Counted from the stretch's first letter, positions 42,509 through 52,191 are shown. The stretch is 64,000 nucleotides of DNA from Neobacillus kokaensis (GCF_014656545.1 NZ_BNDS01000019.1:30073-94072), one strand, 5' to 3'. A program made the numbers and translations. The notes: generated by a model not told the origin, from the sequence alone.

Positions 42509-43400
42509 AGTTTAAACTATTTCGATACACATATGGATCGTTTGGCTTGGCTATCGTCTTATAACTTGTTACTTTAATAACAGGAATTTTCGCCTTCATT
42601 GGCGGATAGTATACCATATCTACTTTTCCCGTTACTTCATACCACTGGTCATTTGGAATATGGATGTCTTTAGGGAACTCTAGCATCATTCCGAAAGCCC
42701 CTGAGTCTGCCACACAGTGGATAATTCCAAAACGCAGTAAAAATATCTGGTTGCTTTTTAAATTGGGACCATTATAGGTAAACCCCTTCATGGTTAGTGT
42801 TTTCCCCGCAAACTTACCCATATAATTATAAAGTACTTCAAGACCCACTAAGTAATCTTCATCCCTTAATGTAAACTCGTTTTTCCCTACGTAAGATTTC
42901 GATTCTTTGCTAACTAAATCCAAGAAGGCATCCTTCCCCATAAATTGGCTCATATCTGGATTAAGTACCTGATGCATTCCATATTTGTCGGATGAATCCT
43001 CTAACGCTGGAAATGAAAATCCTTTCGCATCCACTAGTTTTGAATTAAGCGTCGCCACAGGTAAAACAACACCTGAAACGGCAGGGATTAACACTAACGT
43101 GTAAGCTAAGAATTTTTTTATTTTCTTTCCCTTCGATAATGTTTTTTCGTCGTGGTGATGATGGTGTTCGTTAACATGGACATGACCGTGCTCGCAATCG
43201 AGACATTCATTCTCCTGTTCTTTCCTTTTATCGGAAAAATACCATCTTATCCCTTCAGCAATCGTTAAAAACAAAAGGACGTAGATCATGCTGTACGATA
43301 GGAAAGAATATTTTAAATTAATGTATTTTGCTATGTTTCCAGTAGAGTGCAACATAAAAAAAAGATTAGTAAAAAGTAGTAAAATAACAACTCTATACAT
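42507..43400 (-). CDS. YcgQ-like membrane protein (DUF1980/TIGR03943)
   Basis: About 297 residues. Two to three N-terminal helices, a His-rich cytoplasmic stretch (HVHVNEHHHHHDEK, about residue 75-90), another helix, then a soluble domain of about 180 residues with OB-like features (YEVTGKVDMVYYPP). Works with the YcgR-like permease encoded 13 bp upstream. The family is often metal-linked; the His cluster suggests Zn or Ni handling, but this is inference. Start at ATG 43400, close to AAGGGATGG. Confidence 0.8.
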   Translation of the reverse strand: MYRVVILLLFTNLFFMLHSTGNIAKYINLKYSFLSYSMIYVLLFLTIAEGIRWYFSDKRKEQENECLDCEHGHVHVNEHHHHHDEKTLSKGKKIKKFLAYTLVLIPAVSGVVLPVATLNSKLVDAKGFSFPALEDSSDKYGMHQVLNPDMSQFMGKDAFLDLVSKESKSYVGKNEFTLRDEDYLVGLEVLYNYMGKFAGKTLTMKGFTYNGPNLKSNQIFLLRFGIIHCVADSGAFGMMLEFPKDIHIPNDQWYEVTGKVDMVYYPPMKAKIPVIKVTSYKTIAKPNDPYVYRNSLN

Positions 43401-43413
43401 GATCAACCATCCC

Positions 43414-44289
43414 TTAAAAAAGAAGTGAGCCAATAAATACAAATACTGTAATTAAAGAAACTAAGATAACAATTAGTCGTTTATTGAAATATCCAGTCAT
43501 CATCAAAACATTCTTAATATCTACCATAGCCCCGAAAACTAGGAAAGCAACAATTGAGCTTTGATAATTAGCGAAACTATTCCTAAATGATGAAGCAACA
43601 AAAGCATCTGCTTCGGAACAAATCGATAAAATAAATGCTAAGGCCATCATGACTAGAGTCGCCGTTACCTTTGTATGACCCAAGGTAAGCAAAATTTTCG
43701 TAGGTACATACACCTGCATAGCGGAGGCAATCAATCCACCCATGACAAGAAACTTTCCGACACTTAGAAACTCATCAATCGTATGAGTTACAACACTTAT
43801 TAATTTTTGTTTGGTGTTTTGATTAGAGTGATCGTGTACGTGCACATCACCATTCTCTTTCAACGGGTTTTCTTTGATAACAAAAGATAATACAAAGCCG
43901 ACTAAAATAGAAACCACCAAAGCCAATCCTGCTCGCTGCCAAACCATTGTCCAACTGTCACCAAAAGCGACATAGGTCGCAAATAGAACAATTGGATTAA
44001 TTATAGGTGCTGCGAGCATAAAGGAAATCGCTGCATATGGAGCTACACCTTTTTTTATCAAACGTGCAGCTATCGGAACAATCCCGCATTCACAGCCTGG
44101 GAACAATACACCTATTAAACTAGCTGTTATAACAGACAAAAACCTATTTTTAGGCATCATTCGAATAATCGTATTTTCAGAGACAAATACTTCAATCAGT
44201 GCAGAGACAAAAGCTCCAATTATTATAAAAGGGATAGCTTCTATCACAATGCTGATAAATATCGTATTTAATTGTAATAATCTATCCAT
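43414..44289 (-). CDS. YcgR-like permease (DUF318, ArsP-like)
   Basis: About 291 residues, eight or so helices, with the family motif FPGCECGIVPIAARLIKKG (about 66-84) and SEADAFVASSF near residue 215. This superfamily (UPF0718/ArsP) includes organoarsenical exporters, where a Cys in the GCEC-like loop is important. The partner is the YcgQ-like protein. The ATG at 44289 has GGAGTGA five bases upstream; the GTG three codons earlier abuts it. No Zur-type operator was found upstream. Confidence 0.82.
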   Translation of the reverse strand: MDRLLQLNTIFISIVIEAIPFIIIGAFVSALIEVFVSENTIIRMMPKNRFLSVITASLIGVLFPGCECGIVPIAARLIKKGVAPYAAISFMLAAPIINPIVLFATYVAFGDSWTMVWQRAGLALVVSILVGFVLSFVIKENPLKENGDVHVHDHSNQNTKQKLISVVTHTIDEFLSVGKFLVMGGLIASAMQVYVPTKILLTLGHTKVTATLVMMALAFILSICSEADAFVASSFRNSFANYQSSIVAFLVFGAMVDIKNVLMMTGYFNKRLIVILVSLITVFVFIGSLLF

Positions 44290-44614
44290 GAATGTCACTC
44301 CTGTGATGAAAAAAATAATTTTCTCTCATTTCACCAAATTCATGGAGTCTACTATACTCTTTTCTATTTATTTCGTCCAACGAAAAAAACTGGCAAAAAG
44401 TAAAGGAAACCCTGTGCTCCCTATTCTTTGTTCTTATCACATTACTTGAAGCCTGAAGGGATCATTCATCACTCTACCTTGTCCTTAGAGGCACTTTTCA
44501 GGTTATTTACCAATTCCATTGAATGTGTTACTATTTTTATATAAGACATATTTCGACAATATTTATAATATCTCAAGCGATGAATGTTATGGGTCACACT
44601 ATAACAGGAGCAGT

Positions 44615-44682
44615 TTCTGGAGAGACCGCAACTTTGATTGCGGCGCCGAAGGGTTCACAATCTCAGGCAAAAGGACAGAAAA
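44615..44682 (+). ncRNA. Glycine riboswitch (single aptamer)
   Basis: P1 is TTTCTG (44615-44620) with CAGAAA (44677-44682). Inside are the conserved GGAGAGACC, a CCGCAA/TTGCGG stem, GCCGAAGGGTTCAC, and TCTCAGGCAAAAGGACAG, the glycine-aptamer core. Only one full aptamer is visible; the preceding 50 bases may form the extra stem of singlet types. A promoter-like TATAAG lies at 44540-44545 with TTGAAT 15 bp upstream. It controls the downstream CycA-type permease through the terminator that follows. The region 44290-44539 shows nothing else supported. Confidence 0.9.
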
Positions 44683-44721
44683 GTATTAACACCTACTTTT
44701 CTATTTGTCATTTTTATTTTT

Positions 44722-44753
44722 AAGAGATTGGAGAAATCCAATCTCTTTTTTTT
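44722..44753 (+). terminator. Riboswitch expression-platform terminator
   Basis: AAGAGATTGG and CCAATCTCTT, six-base loop, then a T-run, between the glycine aptamer and the permease start. Confidence 0.9.
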
Positions 44754-44788
44754 GCGTTCTACAAGACTATCATCTGGGGGAATTTCAC

Positions 44789-46132
44789 GTGACACAACAA
44801 CAAGAATTAAAACGAGATCTTAAGAATCGCCACGTCCAGCTCATAGCTATCGGCGGGACGATTGGAACAGGTTTATTTCTTGGTGCCGGCAAAGCCATTC
44901 AATTAGCCGGACCGTCCATCATTCTTGCCTATCTAGCAGTAGGGATTGCCTTATTCTTTGTCATGAGGGCATTGGGGGAAATGCTGCTATCTAATGCCGG
45001 ATATCAATCCTTTACCGACTTCGCCGCTGATTATATCGGCCCATGGGCAGGTTATGTAACCGGGTGGACCTATTGGTTTTGCTGGATCATGACAGCGATG
45101 GCTGATATTATAGCGGTTGGTGTCTATGTGCAATATTGGTTCAATATACCCCAATGGATACCTGCTGCCATTTGTTTAATTCTATTATTGGGGCTTAACT
45201 TGCTGACAGTTAAACTTTTTGGAGAATTAGAGTTTTGGTTTGCCTTAATTAAAGTGATTACAATACTTGCACTCATCATTGTCGGAATTGTGCTAATGAT
45301 AATCGGTTTTCAAACACATACAGGAACGGTTTCAGTAAAAAATTTATGGCAGTACGGCGGATTGTTTCCACACGGGGGCACAGGTTTCTTACTTTCATTC
45401 CAAATGGTCGTATTTGCTTTTGTAGGGGTTGAGCTGGTCGGTGTATCAGCAGCCGAAACAGCCAATCCGCAAAAAAATATTCCTTCCGCCATTAATAAGA
45501 TTCCATTAAGGATTTTATTTTTCTATGTCGGTGCCCTTTTGGTCATCTTAAGCATTAACCCATGGAATCACTTGAATGCTTCCAGCAGCCCATTTGTCAC
45601 TACTTTCAGTTTAGTTGGAATTCCAGTTGCAGCGGGAATTATTAATTTTGTTGTATTAACATCAGCCGCCTCGGCGTGCAATAGCGGCCTGTTTTCAACA
45701 AGCAGAATTCTTTATAATTTAAGCCGCCACCAAGAGGCTCCGCCTAAGCTTGCGAAATTAAACAAGAATCGTGTTCCAAGTAACGCCTTGCTTTTATCAA
45801 CGGTTGTCCTTTCGCTTGGCGCCCTTTTAAGCAAACTCATTCCCGACCAGGCATTTGGCATTGTGACAACCATTAGCGCGATATGCTTTATTTGGGTTTG
45901 GAGCATCATCTTAATCTCACATATCTGCTATCTCAAAAAGCGACCGGATTTACGAAAAAAATCAATCTTTAAAGCACCGTTAGCACCATTTATCAATTAT
46001 CTCGTCTTGGCATTTTTCATCTTTATTTTAATTATCATGGCAATTGCCGATGAGACCCGGACAGCTTTATTTTTAACACCAGTATGGTTTGTTCTATTAT
46101 TTATTTTGTATTCTGTCAGGAGAAAAAAATAA
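44789..46132 (+). CDS. Amino acid permease, CycA-like (glycine / D-alanine / D-serine)
   Basis: APC-family permease, 447 residues, 12 helices. The opening LKNRHVQLIAIGGTIGTGLF and GWTYWFCWIMTAMADIIAV, and FAFVGVELVGVSAAET, follow E. coli CycA closely. The start is GTG at 44789, eight bases after GGGGG; the open frame upstream runs through the riboswitch terminator and is not coding. Control by a glycine riboswitch supports glycine as a substrate. D-alanine and D-serine uptake is expected from the family. Confidence 0.9.
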   Translation: MTQQQELKRDLKNRHVQLIAIGGTIGTGLFLGAGKAIQLAGPSIILAYLAVGIALFFVMRALGEMLLSNAGYQSFTDFAADYIGPWAGYVTGWTYWFCWIMTAMADIIAVGVYVQYWFNIPQWIPAAICLILLLGLNLLTVKLFGELEFWFALIKVITILALIIVGIVLMIIGFQTHTGTVSVKNLWQYGGLFPHGGTGFLLSFQMVVFAFVGVELVGVSAAETANPQKNIPSAINKIPLRILFFYVGALLVILSINPWNHLNASSSPFVTTFSLVGIPVAAGIINFVVLTSAASACNSGLFSTSRILYNLSRHQEAPPKLAKLNKNRVPSNALLLSTVVLSLGALLSKLIPDQAFGIVTTISAICFIWVWSIILISHICYLKKRPDLRKKSIFKAPLAPFINYLVLAFFIFILIIMAIADETRTALFLTPVWFVLLFILYSVRRKK

Positions 46133-46146
46133 TCTAATAATAAAAC

Positions 46147-46170
46147 AGGAGCCCTGAAGCTCCTTTTTGA
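46147..46170. terminator. Terminator between cycA-like and fetB-like genes
   Basis: AGGAGC...GCTCCT hairpin followed by T5, between convergent genes. Confidence 0.75.
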
Positions 46171-46178
46171 TTGGTTCT

Positions 46179-46931
46179 TTACTTACTTCTTGCTAACTGC
46201 ATCCGTTTGTTAAATAGCGTTGGGTATGATAAAAATCCAAGCATGACGCTTGTGATGGATGCCGTTGTTAAAAGCAAAAACAGCACGAGCAGCTGAAATT
46301 GGACCGCCTGAACAGGGCTCGCACCAGCAATAATTTGCCCGCTCATCATCCCGGGAAGCTGGACAAGTCCAATCGTTTTTTGACTCTCAATAGTCGGAAT
46401 CATACTAGCTTTGATTGAGGTCATCAATTGAATGTGTACGGCCTGTTTAGGCGTTCCTCCAAGAGATAGTATCAGCTCCGCCTTGTCTTGATGGGCCTCA
46501 GTCTCAGCGATAAACCGATTAAGAAACAGGATGGCCAGCACCATACCATTACCAACCATCATTCCGCTGATTGGAATGATATATTGGGCGGTATGGGGTG
46601 TAATATTAAACCCGAGTAAAATACTTTGAGTTAAAACTTCGATAAAAATTAACGTAACCGCAATTTTCCAGGTAATCCCTTTAATCGCTGCTCCTTTTTT
46701 ACGGGCATTTAAAGTCGCGGCAATAATCATAACGGCAACCATTAAGAAAATATAAATAATGCTTTCGGCATCGAACACAAATTTAAGAATATAGCCTACA
46801 ATAAACAATTGGATGATCGAACGGATGACTGCAATCATCGTATCTTTTTCCAGTCCAAGGTTCAAGGTTTTCGATAATACGATGGGAATGAGAACGAAAA
46901 TTAATGAAAAAATTAATGCAATGATCCCCAT
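46179..46931 (-). CDS. FetB-like ABC permease (iron export)
   Basis: UPF0014/FetB family, 250 residues, about seven helices. Family segments are VRSIIQLFIVGYILKFVF, NARKKGAAIKG, and IPTIESQKTIGLVQLPGMMSGQIIAG (read in parts), the most conserved block. It forms an exporter with the ATPase encoded upstream; E. coli FetAB lowers intracellular iron and improves peroxide resistance. Overlaps the ATPase gene by 19 bp. Confidence 0.9.
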   Translation of the reverse strand: MGIIALIFSLIFVLIPIVLSKTLNLGLEKDTMIAVIRSIIQLFIVGYILKFVFDAESIIYIFLMVAVMIIAATLNARKKGAAIKGITWKIAVTLIFIEVLTQSILLGFNITPHTAQYIIPISGMMVGNGMVLAILFLNRFIAETEAHQDKAELILSLGGTPKQAVHIQLMTSIKASMIPTIESQKTIGLVQLPGMMSGQIIAGASPVQAVQFQLLVLFLLLTTASITSVMLGFLSYPTLFNKRMQLARSK

Positions 46932-47647
46932 CCCAATTCCCCCTTTACAAACTGTCTTACTCGTTCATTACTTGGCGATTCTAATAATTCACTTTCACCC
47001 GTTTCAACGATCTCCCCTGCCATCATCACCCATGTGTATGCTCCAACATTTAAAGCCTGTTTTAAGTTATGTGTTATCCAAACAATAGTCACGCCGTACT
47101 TCCGGTTGATTTTGACAATCAGCTCCTCAATTTCCTTTTGCGAAACTTGGTCGAGGGATGAAGTGATTTCATCCAGCAATAATATTTGCGGACGATTCAC
47201 CAAAGTGCGGGCTATTGATACTTTTTGACGCTGCCCGCCGGATAATTCTTTACTGGTTCTTTGAAGAAAATCCTCTGACAAGCCTACGTCATTTAACAAA
47301 TCTCTGGCCTGGATATCTGGAAGCCGTTTTCCTTGTAATTCCAGAGGCAGTGCCAAATTTTTATGGACACTTCCATCAATCATCGGCGCACTTTGAAGCG
47401 CCATTCCAACCGTCCTCCGCAATTCCACCGGGTCATAATCATTTATGTTTAGATTACCAATGGTAATGTCTCCATCCTTTGGCGACAACAGCCCATTGCA
47501 TAGCTTAAGAAGTGTGGTCTTCCCAGCCCCGGAAGGCCCCACCAAAGTCGTAATCTCCCCATCATAAAAAGCTCCCGAAATATTCCTCAAAATCGGGTGA
47601 CCATCAATTGAGTAATTTACACTGTTAAATTGTATAGCTGGTTTCAT
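46913..47647 (-). CDS. FetA-like ABC transporter ATPase
   Basis: 244 residues. Walker A VGPSGAGKTTLLKLC (about 30-44), Q-loop ALQSAPM, signature KELSGGQRQKVSIARTL, Walker B ILLLDEITSSLD, and H-loop WITHNLKQA. Pairs with the FetB-like permease. The ATG at 47647 follows GGAAGTGAACGGA; an upstream ATG (47671) is inside a dispersed repeat and is not used. Confidence 0.9.
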   Translation of the reverse strand: MKPAIQFNSVNYSIDGHPILRNISGAFYDGEITTLVGPSGAGKTTLLKLCNGLLSPKDGDITIGNLNINDYDPVELRRTVGMALQSAPMIDGSVHKNLALPLELQGKRLPDIQARDLLNDVGLSEDFLQRTSKELSGGQRQKVSIARTLVNRPQILLLDEITSSLDQVSQKEIEELIVKINRKYGVTIVWITHNLKQALNVGAYTWVMMAGEIVETGESELLESPSNERVRQFVKGELGWGSLH

Positions 47648-47662
47648 TCCGTTCACTTCCTT

Positions 47663-47700
47663 ATGAAACATGGGTATGGTTCTTCTGTCTCATGTTCAAT
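47663..47700. repeat. Dispersed GGTTCTTCTGTTTCAT-type repeat, copy 1
   Basis: GAAACATGGGTATGGTTCTT and a following TGTCTCATG. The same pattern occurs at 49607-49637, 54097-54115, 55232-55290 and 60755-60818. Confidence 0.6.
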
Positions 47701-47863
47701 TGGGTGCCAAGCACCTCTTAGGCAATCTTACCAAAAATCCACTCCCATTTTCTAGTTCACTCTTTACTTCAATTGTCCCAAGATGTGTGTCGACAATCCA
47801 TTTGGCTATTGATAGGCCTAGACCGTGCCCGCCATCACTTTTTCAGGGCTTACTTCCAAAACC
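47696..47863 (-). pseudogene. Histidine kinase C-terminal remnant
   Basis: Read on the minus strand, the segment encodes GGHGLGLSIAKWIVDTHLG followed by TIEVKSELENGSGFLVRLPK. This is the G2 box and last strands of a HATPase domain. An in-frame TGA lies just upstream of the G2 box, and no H-box or N-box is present further up. It is a decayed fragment of a sensor kinase, with a dispersed repeat at its 3' end. The rest of 47864-48011 is AT-rich without features. Confidence 0.8.
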
Positions 47864-48011
47864 ACTAATTACAGCTATTAGGTTATTTCTTAGGAATTTA
47901 TAGTTCTTTTTTACAAAAATAAAGTTATTTTACGAAATTCCCCCCTTTTCTACAAAACAACCTATCTTATCTACATTTTTGGGAACTAATTGGAACAACG
48001 CAAAATAAAAT

Positions 48012-48047
48012 AAGCCAGTCCGCCTCATCAAAGTGGCAAACTGGCTT
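48012..48047 (-). terminator. Terminator of the first M28 peptidase gene
   Basis: AAGCCAGT and ACTGGCTT arms, 20-base loop, eight bases past the stop. Confidence 0.75.
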
Positions 48048-48054
48048 TCTATAA

Positions 48055-49455
48055 TTATCTTATTGCCTGCTCAAAGTACATATCAGCATCAGCTTTTACT
48101 TTTGGTCCTTTTTTCGGCTTTGGTCCCATGCTATCAAAACGGGCAAGGTCATAAACTGCAGTGCCTACAATTTCAGCTACATCCTGAAGTTTTTCCTTGC
48201 TGATTTTATCAATAGAATCCTCTGGCGTATGGTACCAAGGCTCGGATGGGCTATGGATAAATAATGCTGCCGGGATTCCCGCCTCGGCAAATGGGACATG
48301 GTCGCTGCGCCCGCCTTGTCCATATGGTGTCGGTGCACCGTTCAGTCTCTCACTTGAAGCTTGAGCCAGCTCAGTTACTAGGTTTGGTTTACCGTCAAGG
48401 GTAAGTAATACAAGCTCTCCAGCGTCCCGGCTTCCAACCATATCAAGATTAAAGTTTGCTATTACACGATCCTTTTCCTCATCTGATAGATTGTTAACAT
48501 AGTAGGTTGAACCAATTAACCCCAGCTCCTCCGCACCAAATGTGACAAAGCGAATTTCGGTATCAGTTGGAACATTTTTTAATACGCGGGCAAGCTCTAA
48601 AGTTGTCGCTGTTCCGGAGGCATCATCATTTGCCCCTGGCGCTCCGGCAACAGAATCATGATGAGCACCAACGACAATCACTTTATTTGTATCCTTTTGG
48701 TTATTGGTAGGTTTTTTCGTAGCAATTACATTATGGGAAGTGCTTTCCCCTGTTCTTGCTCCTTCAATTTTTACTGAGGCAGTTAATTTAGAGCCGCTGT
48801 TTAATTTTTCCAGTAATACCTCTCCTTCAGCCTGAGTAATTGCGACAGCTGGAACATATTGATCATTTGCACCACCAAGTGTTCCATTTACGGGACCGCT
48901 TGTATTGTTAAAAATAATAACCCCTGCAGCCCCCTTTTCCGCTGCATTTAGTACTTTATCGGCAAAACTGATATCTCCTCTTTTAATGAGAGCGATTTTA
49001 CCTTTTAGGTCCATGTTTTCCAGTTCTTCTTTCTTCCCAAGTCCCGCATAAACCAAGTCGCCGGCGACATTTCCGCTTACAGTGTATGTAAACGAAGCGG
49101 GTTTAAGTTCCCCATCATAACCTTCAACGGATAATTGAATGGTATGCGGAGGTGTGTATCCAAAATATTGGAACGGTTGGATTTCAACCTCATAGCCATA
49201 TGATTCGAACTGTTCTTTAATATACTTCACCGCATTATCTTCTGCCTCAGTACCTGCTACCCTAGGTGTTTTGGATAGATAAGCAATATTATTGTAAATG
49301 TTTTCGGCATTAATATGCTTAATCACCTTGTGATCAAATACCTTTAAAGGCTGTTCGTGGACAGTCCCCGTCTCTTGGGCGAAAACTGCCTGAGTACCTA
49401 TTGCACCAAATGCCAATGTTGATGCTAGGGCGATGGATAAAAACGGTTTCTTCAA
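48055..49455 (-). CDS. Secreted M28 family aminopeptidase with PA domain
   Basis: 466 residues. A signal peptide (about 1-27, ending AVFAQE) is followed by a split peptidase domain with a PA insert (about 130-240). Zn ligands are visible as GAHHDSVAGAPGANDDASG, FGAEELGLIGS, NFNLDMVGS and the late SDHVPFAEAG with WYHTPEDSIDKI. The arrangement matches B. subtilis YwaD, a secreted leucine-type aminopeptidase. TTG start with AGGAGTG upstream. A paralogue lies at 59394-60746. Confidence 0.92.
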   Translation of the reverse strand: MKKPFLSIALASTLAFGAIGTQAVFAQETGTVHEQPLKVFDHKVIKHINAENIYNNIAYLSKTPRVAGTEAEDNAVKYIKEQFESYGYEVEIQPFQYFGYTPPHTIQLSVEGYDGELKPASFTYTVSGNVAGDLVYAGLGKKEELENMDLKGKIALIKRGDISFADKVLNAAEKGAAGVIIFNNTSGPVNGTLGGANDQYVPAVAITQAEGEVLLEKLNSGSKLTASVKIEGARTGESTSHNVIATKKPTNNQKDTNKVIVVGAHHDSVAGAPGANDDASGTATTLELARVLKNVPTDTEIRFVTFGAEELGLIGSTYYVNNLSDEEKDRVIANFNLDMVGSRDAGELVLLTLDGKPNLVTELAQASSERLNGAPTPYGQGGRSDHVPFAEAGIPAALFIHSPSEPWYHTPEDSIDKISKEKLQDVAEIVGTAVYDLARFDSMGPKPKKGPKVKADADMYFEQAIR

Positions 49456-49600
49456 TTAAATCACTCCTAGTTATTGTATTCCTATCAATATTATACTATT
49501 TGAAATTTTCCAATAAGGGTAGAAACTACTATATCAACTAGGAGTTAATTACTAATTATACTAATATTTGTAATACATTAAAGCTATTACTCTATTATTT

Positions 49601-49637
49601 AAAAAAATGAAACATGAGAACCGATCCCATGTTTCAT
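49601..49637. terminator. Hairpin terminator built from a dispersed repeat (copy 2)
   Basis: ATGAAACATG and CATGTTTCAT arms around AGAACCGATCC; A-run before the stem gives a T-run on the minus strand, just past the membrane protein stop. Confidence 0.7.
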
Positions 49638-49642
49638 CTATT

Positions 49643-50824
49643 TTATAAAAATCCTACGAAAATGCCTGCCAAGACGACTGAGACCATTGTGACGGAGATG
49701 AATCCTCCGACGAGCATTGGTGGCAGCATATGGCTGGTTAGTATTTCTCGTTCGTTTTCGTTAGCTGTTAAGGATTTAATTACTTCAGTAGTGATGATAT
49801 AATCTGCTGGAAATCCATATAATGCAGTAAGTGCAACAGCAAATGCCATTTCTTTGCTGACTTTTAAAACCTTTCCTATGATGAAAGAGAAAATATACAT
49901 ACCGATAACGGCCAGAACAATACATACGATTAGTGGATATAAAATTTCCAGCATCATATCTGGTGTCGCATGTTTTAATCCATCAAACACAAAGAGCATA
50001 AGAATCATAATGCCGATCCCAAAGCCATTTGCTTTTTGAAGCGGCTGTTTTTCTAAAAATCCGATGCTTCTAGCAATTACACCGAATAACAAACAAAGAA
50101 CAAATGGACTAATTGAGATAATTGGAGCTAGTGCAGTAGATACTAGGTATGCTGCGAACCCTACTACAGCAAGCCGTAAAAACTTGAAAAAATCCGTATT
50201 GTACTTGTCAGGGAGCTTTTTGAAAAGCTTTAGCTCAGCTTGTGCAGATGCTCCTGCTTCTTCTCCTTTGACAGCAAGATTTCCATTACGAATCTGTCCA
50301 AGAAGTCTTTTCCCTTCTTTTTTCAAAACAATAGATGTTAATGGGTACCCCGCAAAGCCTTGCATCACATAAATCACGATGGCGAAAACCGATAAACTGA
50401 CTAAACCAGCTTCCTTCGCACCCTCAGACATGATCACAGCAGATACTAATCCGCCAACTAACGGAGGAATGGCAACTATAACTGTTCGGAAATCGAAAAT
50501 GAACATTCCAATCCCAAAAAGGATCGCAATAATCCCTACGATTCCTGCAAGTGATATGATAATTGTCTTCCATTGTGCTTTCAATTCTTTAAGTGAGAGT
50601 AATGTTCCCATGTTTGTAATAATTAAATAGATGACCATAGTTGCTACAACCGGCGGTACACCTGCAACGGCGACGATTTCTTTGGGAAAGAAAGTCCAAT
50701 AGCCCAGCAGGAACAAGACTGCACATATAAATACAGATGGTACCCAGGCTTTTGTACGAACAGAAACAAAATCACCAATAAATAAAATCATTAAAACAAT
50801 TACCAATGCTAACATTTGCGACAT
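49643..50824 (-). CDS. GltS/sodium-symporter-like membrane protein
   Basis: About 393 residues, roughly 10-11 helices in two inverted halves, with PPLVGGLVSAVIMSEGAKEA (about 120-139) and FGVIARSIGFLEKQP in the second half. The pattern resembles glutamate:Na symporter or similar carboxylate carriers, but I do not recognise a specific family. The ATG at 50824 has AAAGGAAG seven bases upstream. It is probably co-transcribed with the M20 gene 130 bp upstream, making a third amidohydrolase-transporter pair. Confidence 0.7.
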   Translation of the reverse strand: MSQMLALVIVLMILFIGDFVSVRTKAWVPSVFICAVLFLLGYWTFFPKEIVAVAGVPPVVATMVIYLIITNMGTLLSLKELKAQWKTIIISLAGIVGIIAILFGIGMFIFDFRTVIVAIPPLVGGLVSAVIMSEGAKEAGLVSLSVFAIVIYVMQGFAGYPLTSIVLKKEGKRLLGQIRNGNLAVKGEEAGASAQAELKLFKKLPDKYNTDFFKFLRLAVVGFAAYLVSTALAPIISISPFVLCLLFGVIARSIGFLEKQPLQKANGFGIGIMILMLFVFDGLKHATPDMMLEILYPLIVCIVLAVIGMYIFSFIIGKVLKVSKEMAFAVALTALYGFPADYIITTEVIKSLTANENEREILTSHMLPPMLVGGFISVTMVSVVLAGIFVGFL

Positions 50825-50954
50825 AGCATGACTTCCTTTCATTAAACAAGTATCTAAACCCTTAATATTTAATTGAATATTCAGAAATTACAATTCGGTT
50901 AAATGGCTGAGTCTACTCTATTTATGTAGAATCAACCTTCTTCCCATTAAATTT

Positions 50955-52133
50955 TTACTTACTATTTTGTAGATAAGTTAATGTTGCTGCTCCTAATGTT
51001 TTCGCTGCAATCAGCATACCTTTTTCATCAATATTGAATTTAGGATGGTGATGTGGAAATACTGCATGCACCTCTGGATTTTGTGCTCCGGTAAAGAAGA
51101 AGGCTCCTTTTACATGCTCTAAATAGTAAGCAAAATCTTCTCCGCCCATATGCGGTTCACATTCCACAACATCTGTTACACCTGGAACTGTTCTTGCGAT
51201 ATCTACTACAAACTCCATTTCCTCTTTCGGATTGACAACTGCAGGATACCCTTTTTGATACTCAAAGGTATAGTCGACATCCCCAGCGATACAAGTCCCT
51301 TTAATAATCCGTTCAATTTCTTTTTCCACATGCTCACGAGTGCTTTCTTTAAAAGTTCTCACTGTGCCCGCAATCTTTGCTGTATCGGCAATGACATTTG
51401 GTGCATTTTTTGCTTCGAAAGAACCAATGGAAAGAACAGCTGAATCAAGCGGATCGACCCGGCGGGAAACGATTTGCTGCAAATTATTGACCAGCTGGGC
51501 GCCAATTACGACACTATCTTTTGTCCGATGAGGCTGTGATCCATGTCCACCGTGGCCTTGGATTTCGACTTTAAAAAAGTCGGCTGCAGCCATAACAGGC
51601 CCTGTACGATATTCAATTGATCCAACCGGTAAAAGTGACCAGATGTGCTGTCCAAAGATGACATCGACACCATCCAGGCAGCCATCCTCAATCATGGCAA
51701 TCGCCCCGCCAGGTAAAACCTCTTCTGCGTGCTGATGAATGAACACAACGTTTCCTTCAATTTCATCTTTCATACTGTTTAATACTTTTGCTAGTACTAA
51801 CAAGGTTGCTGTATGACTATCGTGACCACAAGCGTGCATAAGACCATCAACCCTAGATTTATAAGGAACGTCTGTTTCTTCTTGAATCGGCAGTGCATCG
51901 AAGTCTGCCCTAAGCGCAACCGTCTGTCCAGGCATACCACCGCGTAAAGTTGCAACAACACCGCGGCCGCCTACGCCAGTCCGCACTTCATGACCAAGCT
52001 TCTTATGGTACTCCGCAATATATTTTGGTGTATTTTCCTCTTGAAAGCCCAATTCAGGATATTGATGCAAATAACGACGTACACTTACCATTTCTTCGTA
52101 TGCTTTATCTAAAAGTTCATAAAGTTTATTCAT
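50955..52133 (-). CDS. M20 family amidohydrolase, third copy
   Basis: 392 residues, very similar to the 38172-39344 enzyme (same MHACGHDSHTATLLVLAKVL layout, HQHAEEVLPGG, PHHHPKFNID). One visible difference is QHIWSLLPVGSIEYRTG where the other has THLWATCPLGEIGYRTG. The start is the ATG at 52133, eight bases after GGAGA. It stands behind a promoter carrying a CodY-box-like sequence and is divergent from a GAF-PucR regulator. Confidence 0.9.
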   Translation of the reverse strand: MNKLYELLDKAYEEMVSVRRYLHQYPELGFQEENTPKYIAEYHKKLGHEVRTGVGGRGVVATLRGGMPGQTVALRADFDALPIQEETDVPYKSRVDGLMHACGHDSHTATLLVLAKVLNSMKDEIEGNVVFIHQHAEEVLPGGAIAMIEDGCLDGVDVIFGQHIWSLLPVGSIEYRTGPVMAAADFFKVEIQGHGGHGSQPHRTKDSVVIGAQLVNNLQQIVSRRVDPLDSAVLSIGSFEAKNAPNVIADTAKIAGTVRTFKESTREHVEKEIERIIKGTCIAGDVDYTFEYQKGYPAVVNPKEEMEFVVDIARTVPGVTDVVECEPHMGGEDFAYYLEHVKGAFFFTGAQNPEVHAVFPHHHPKFNIDEKGMLIAAKTLGAATLTYLQNSK

Positions 52134-52191
52134 ATTAGCCATCTCCCATACTTTCGACAATTTTAGACAGATTTATTTTTGTATAATAAAG

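Noticed and set aside
44249..44723. Short plus-strand frames in the riboswitch leader
   Set aside because: They cover the aptamer sequence and lack ribosome sites; the conserved RNA explains the region.
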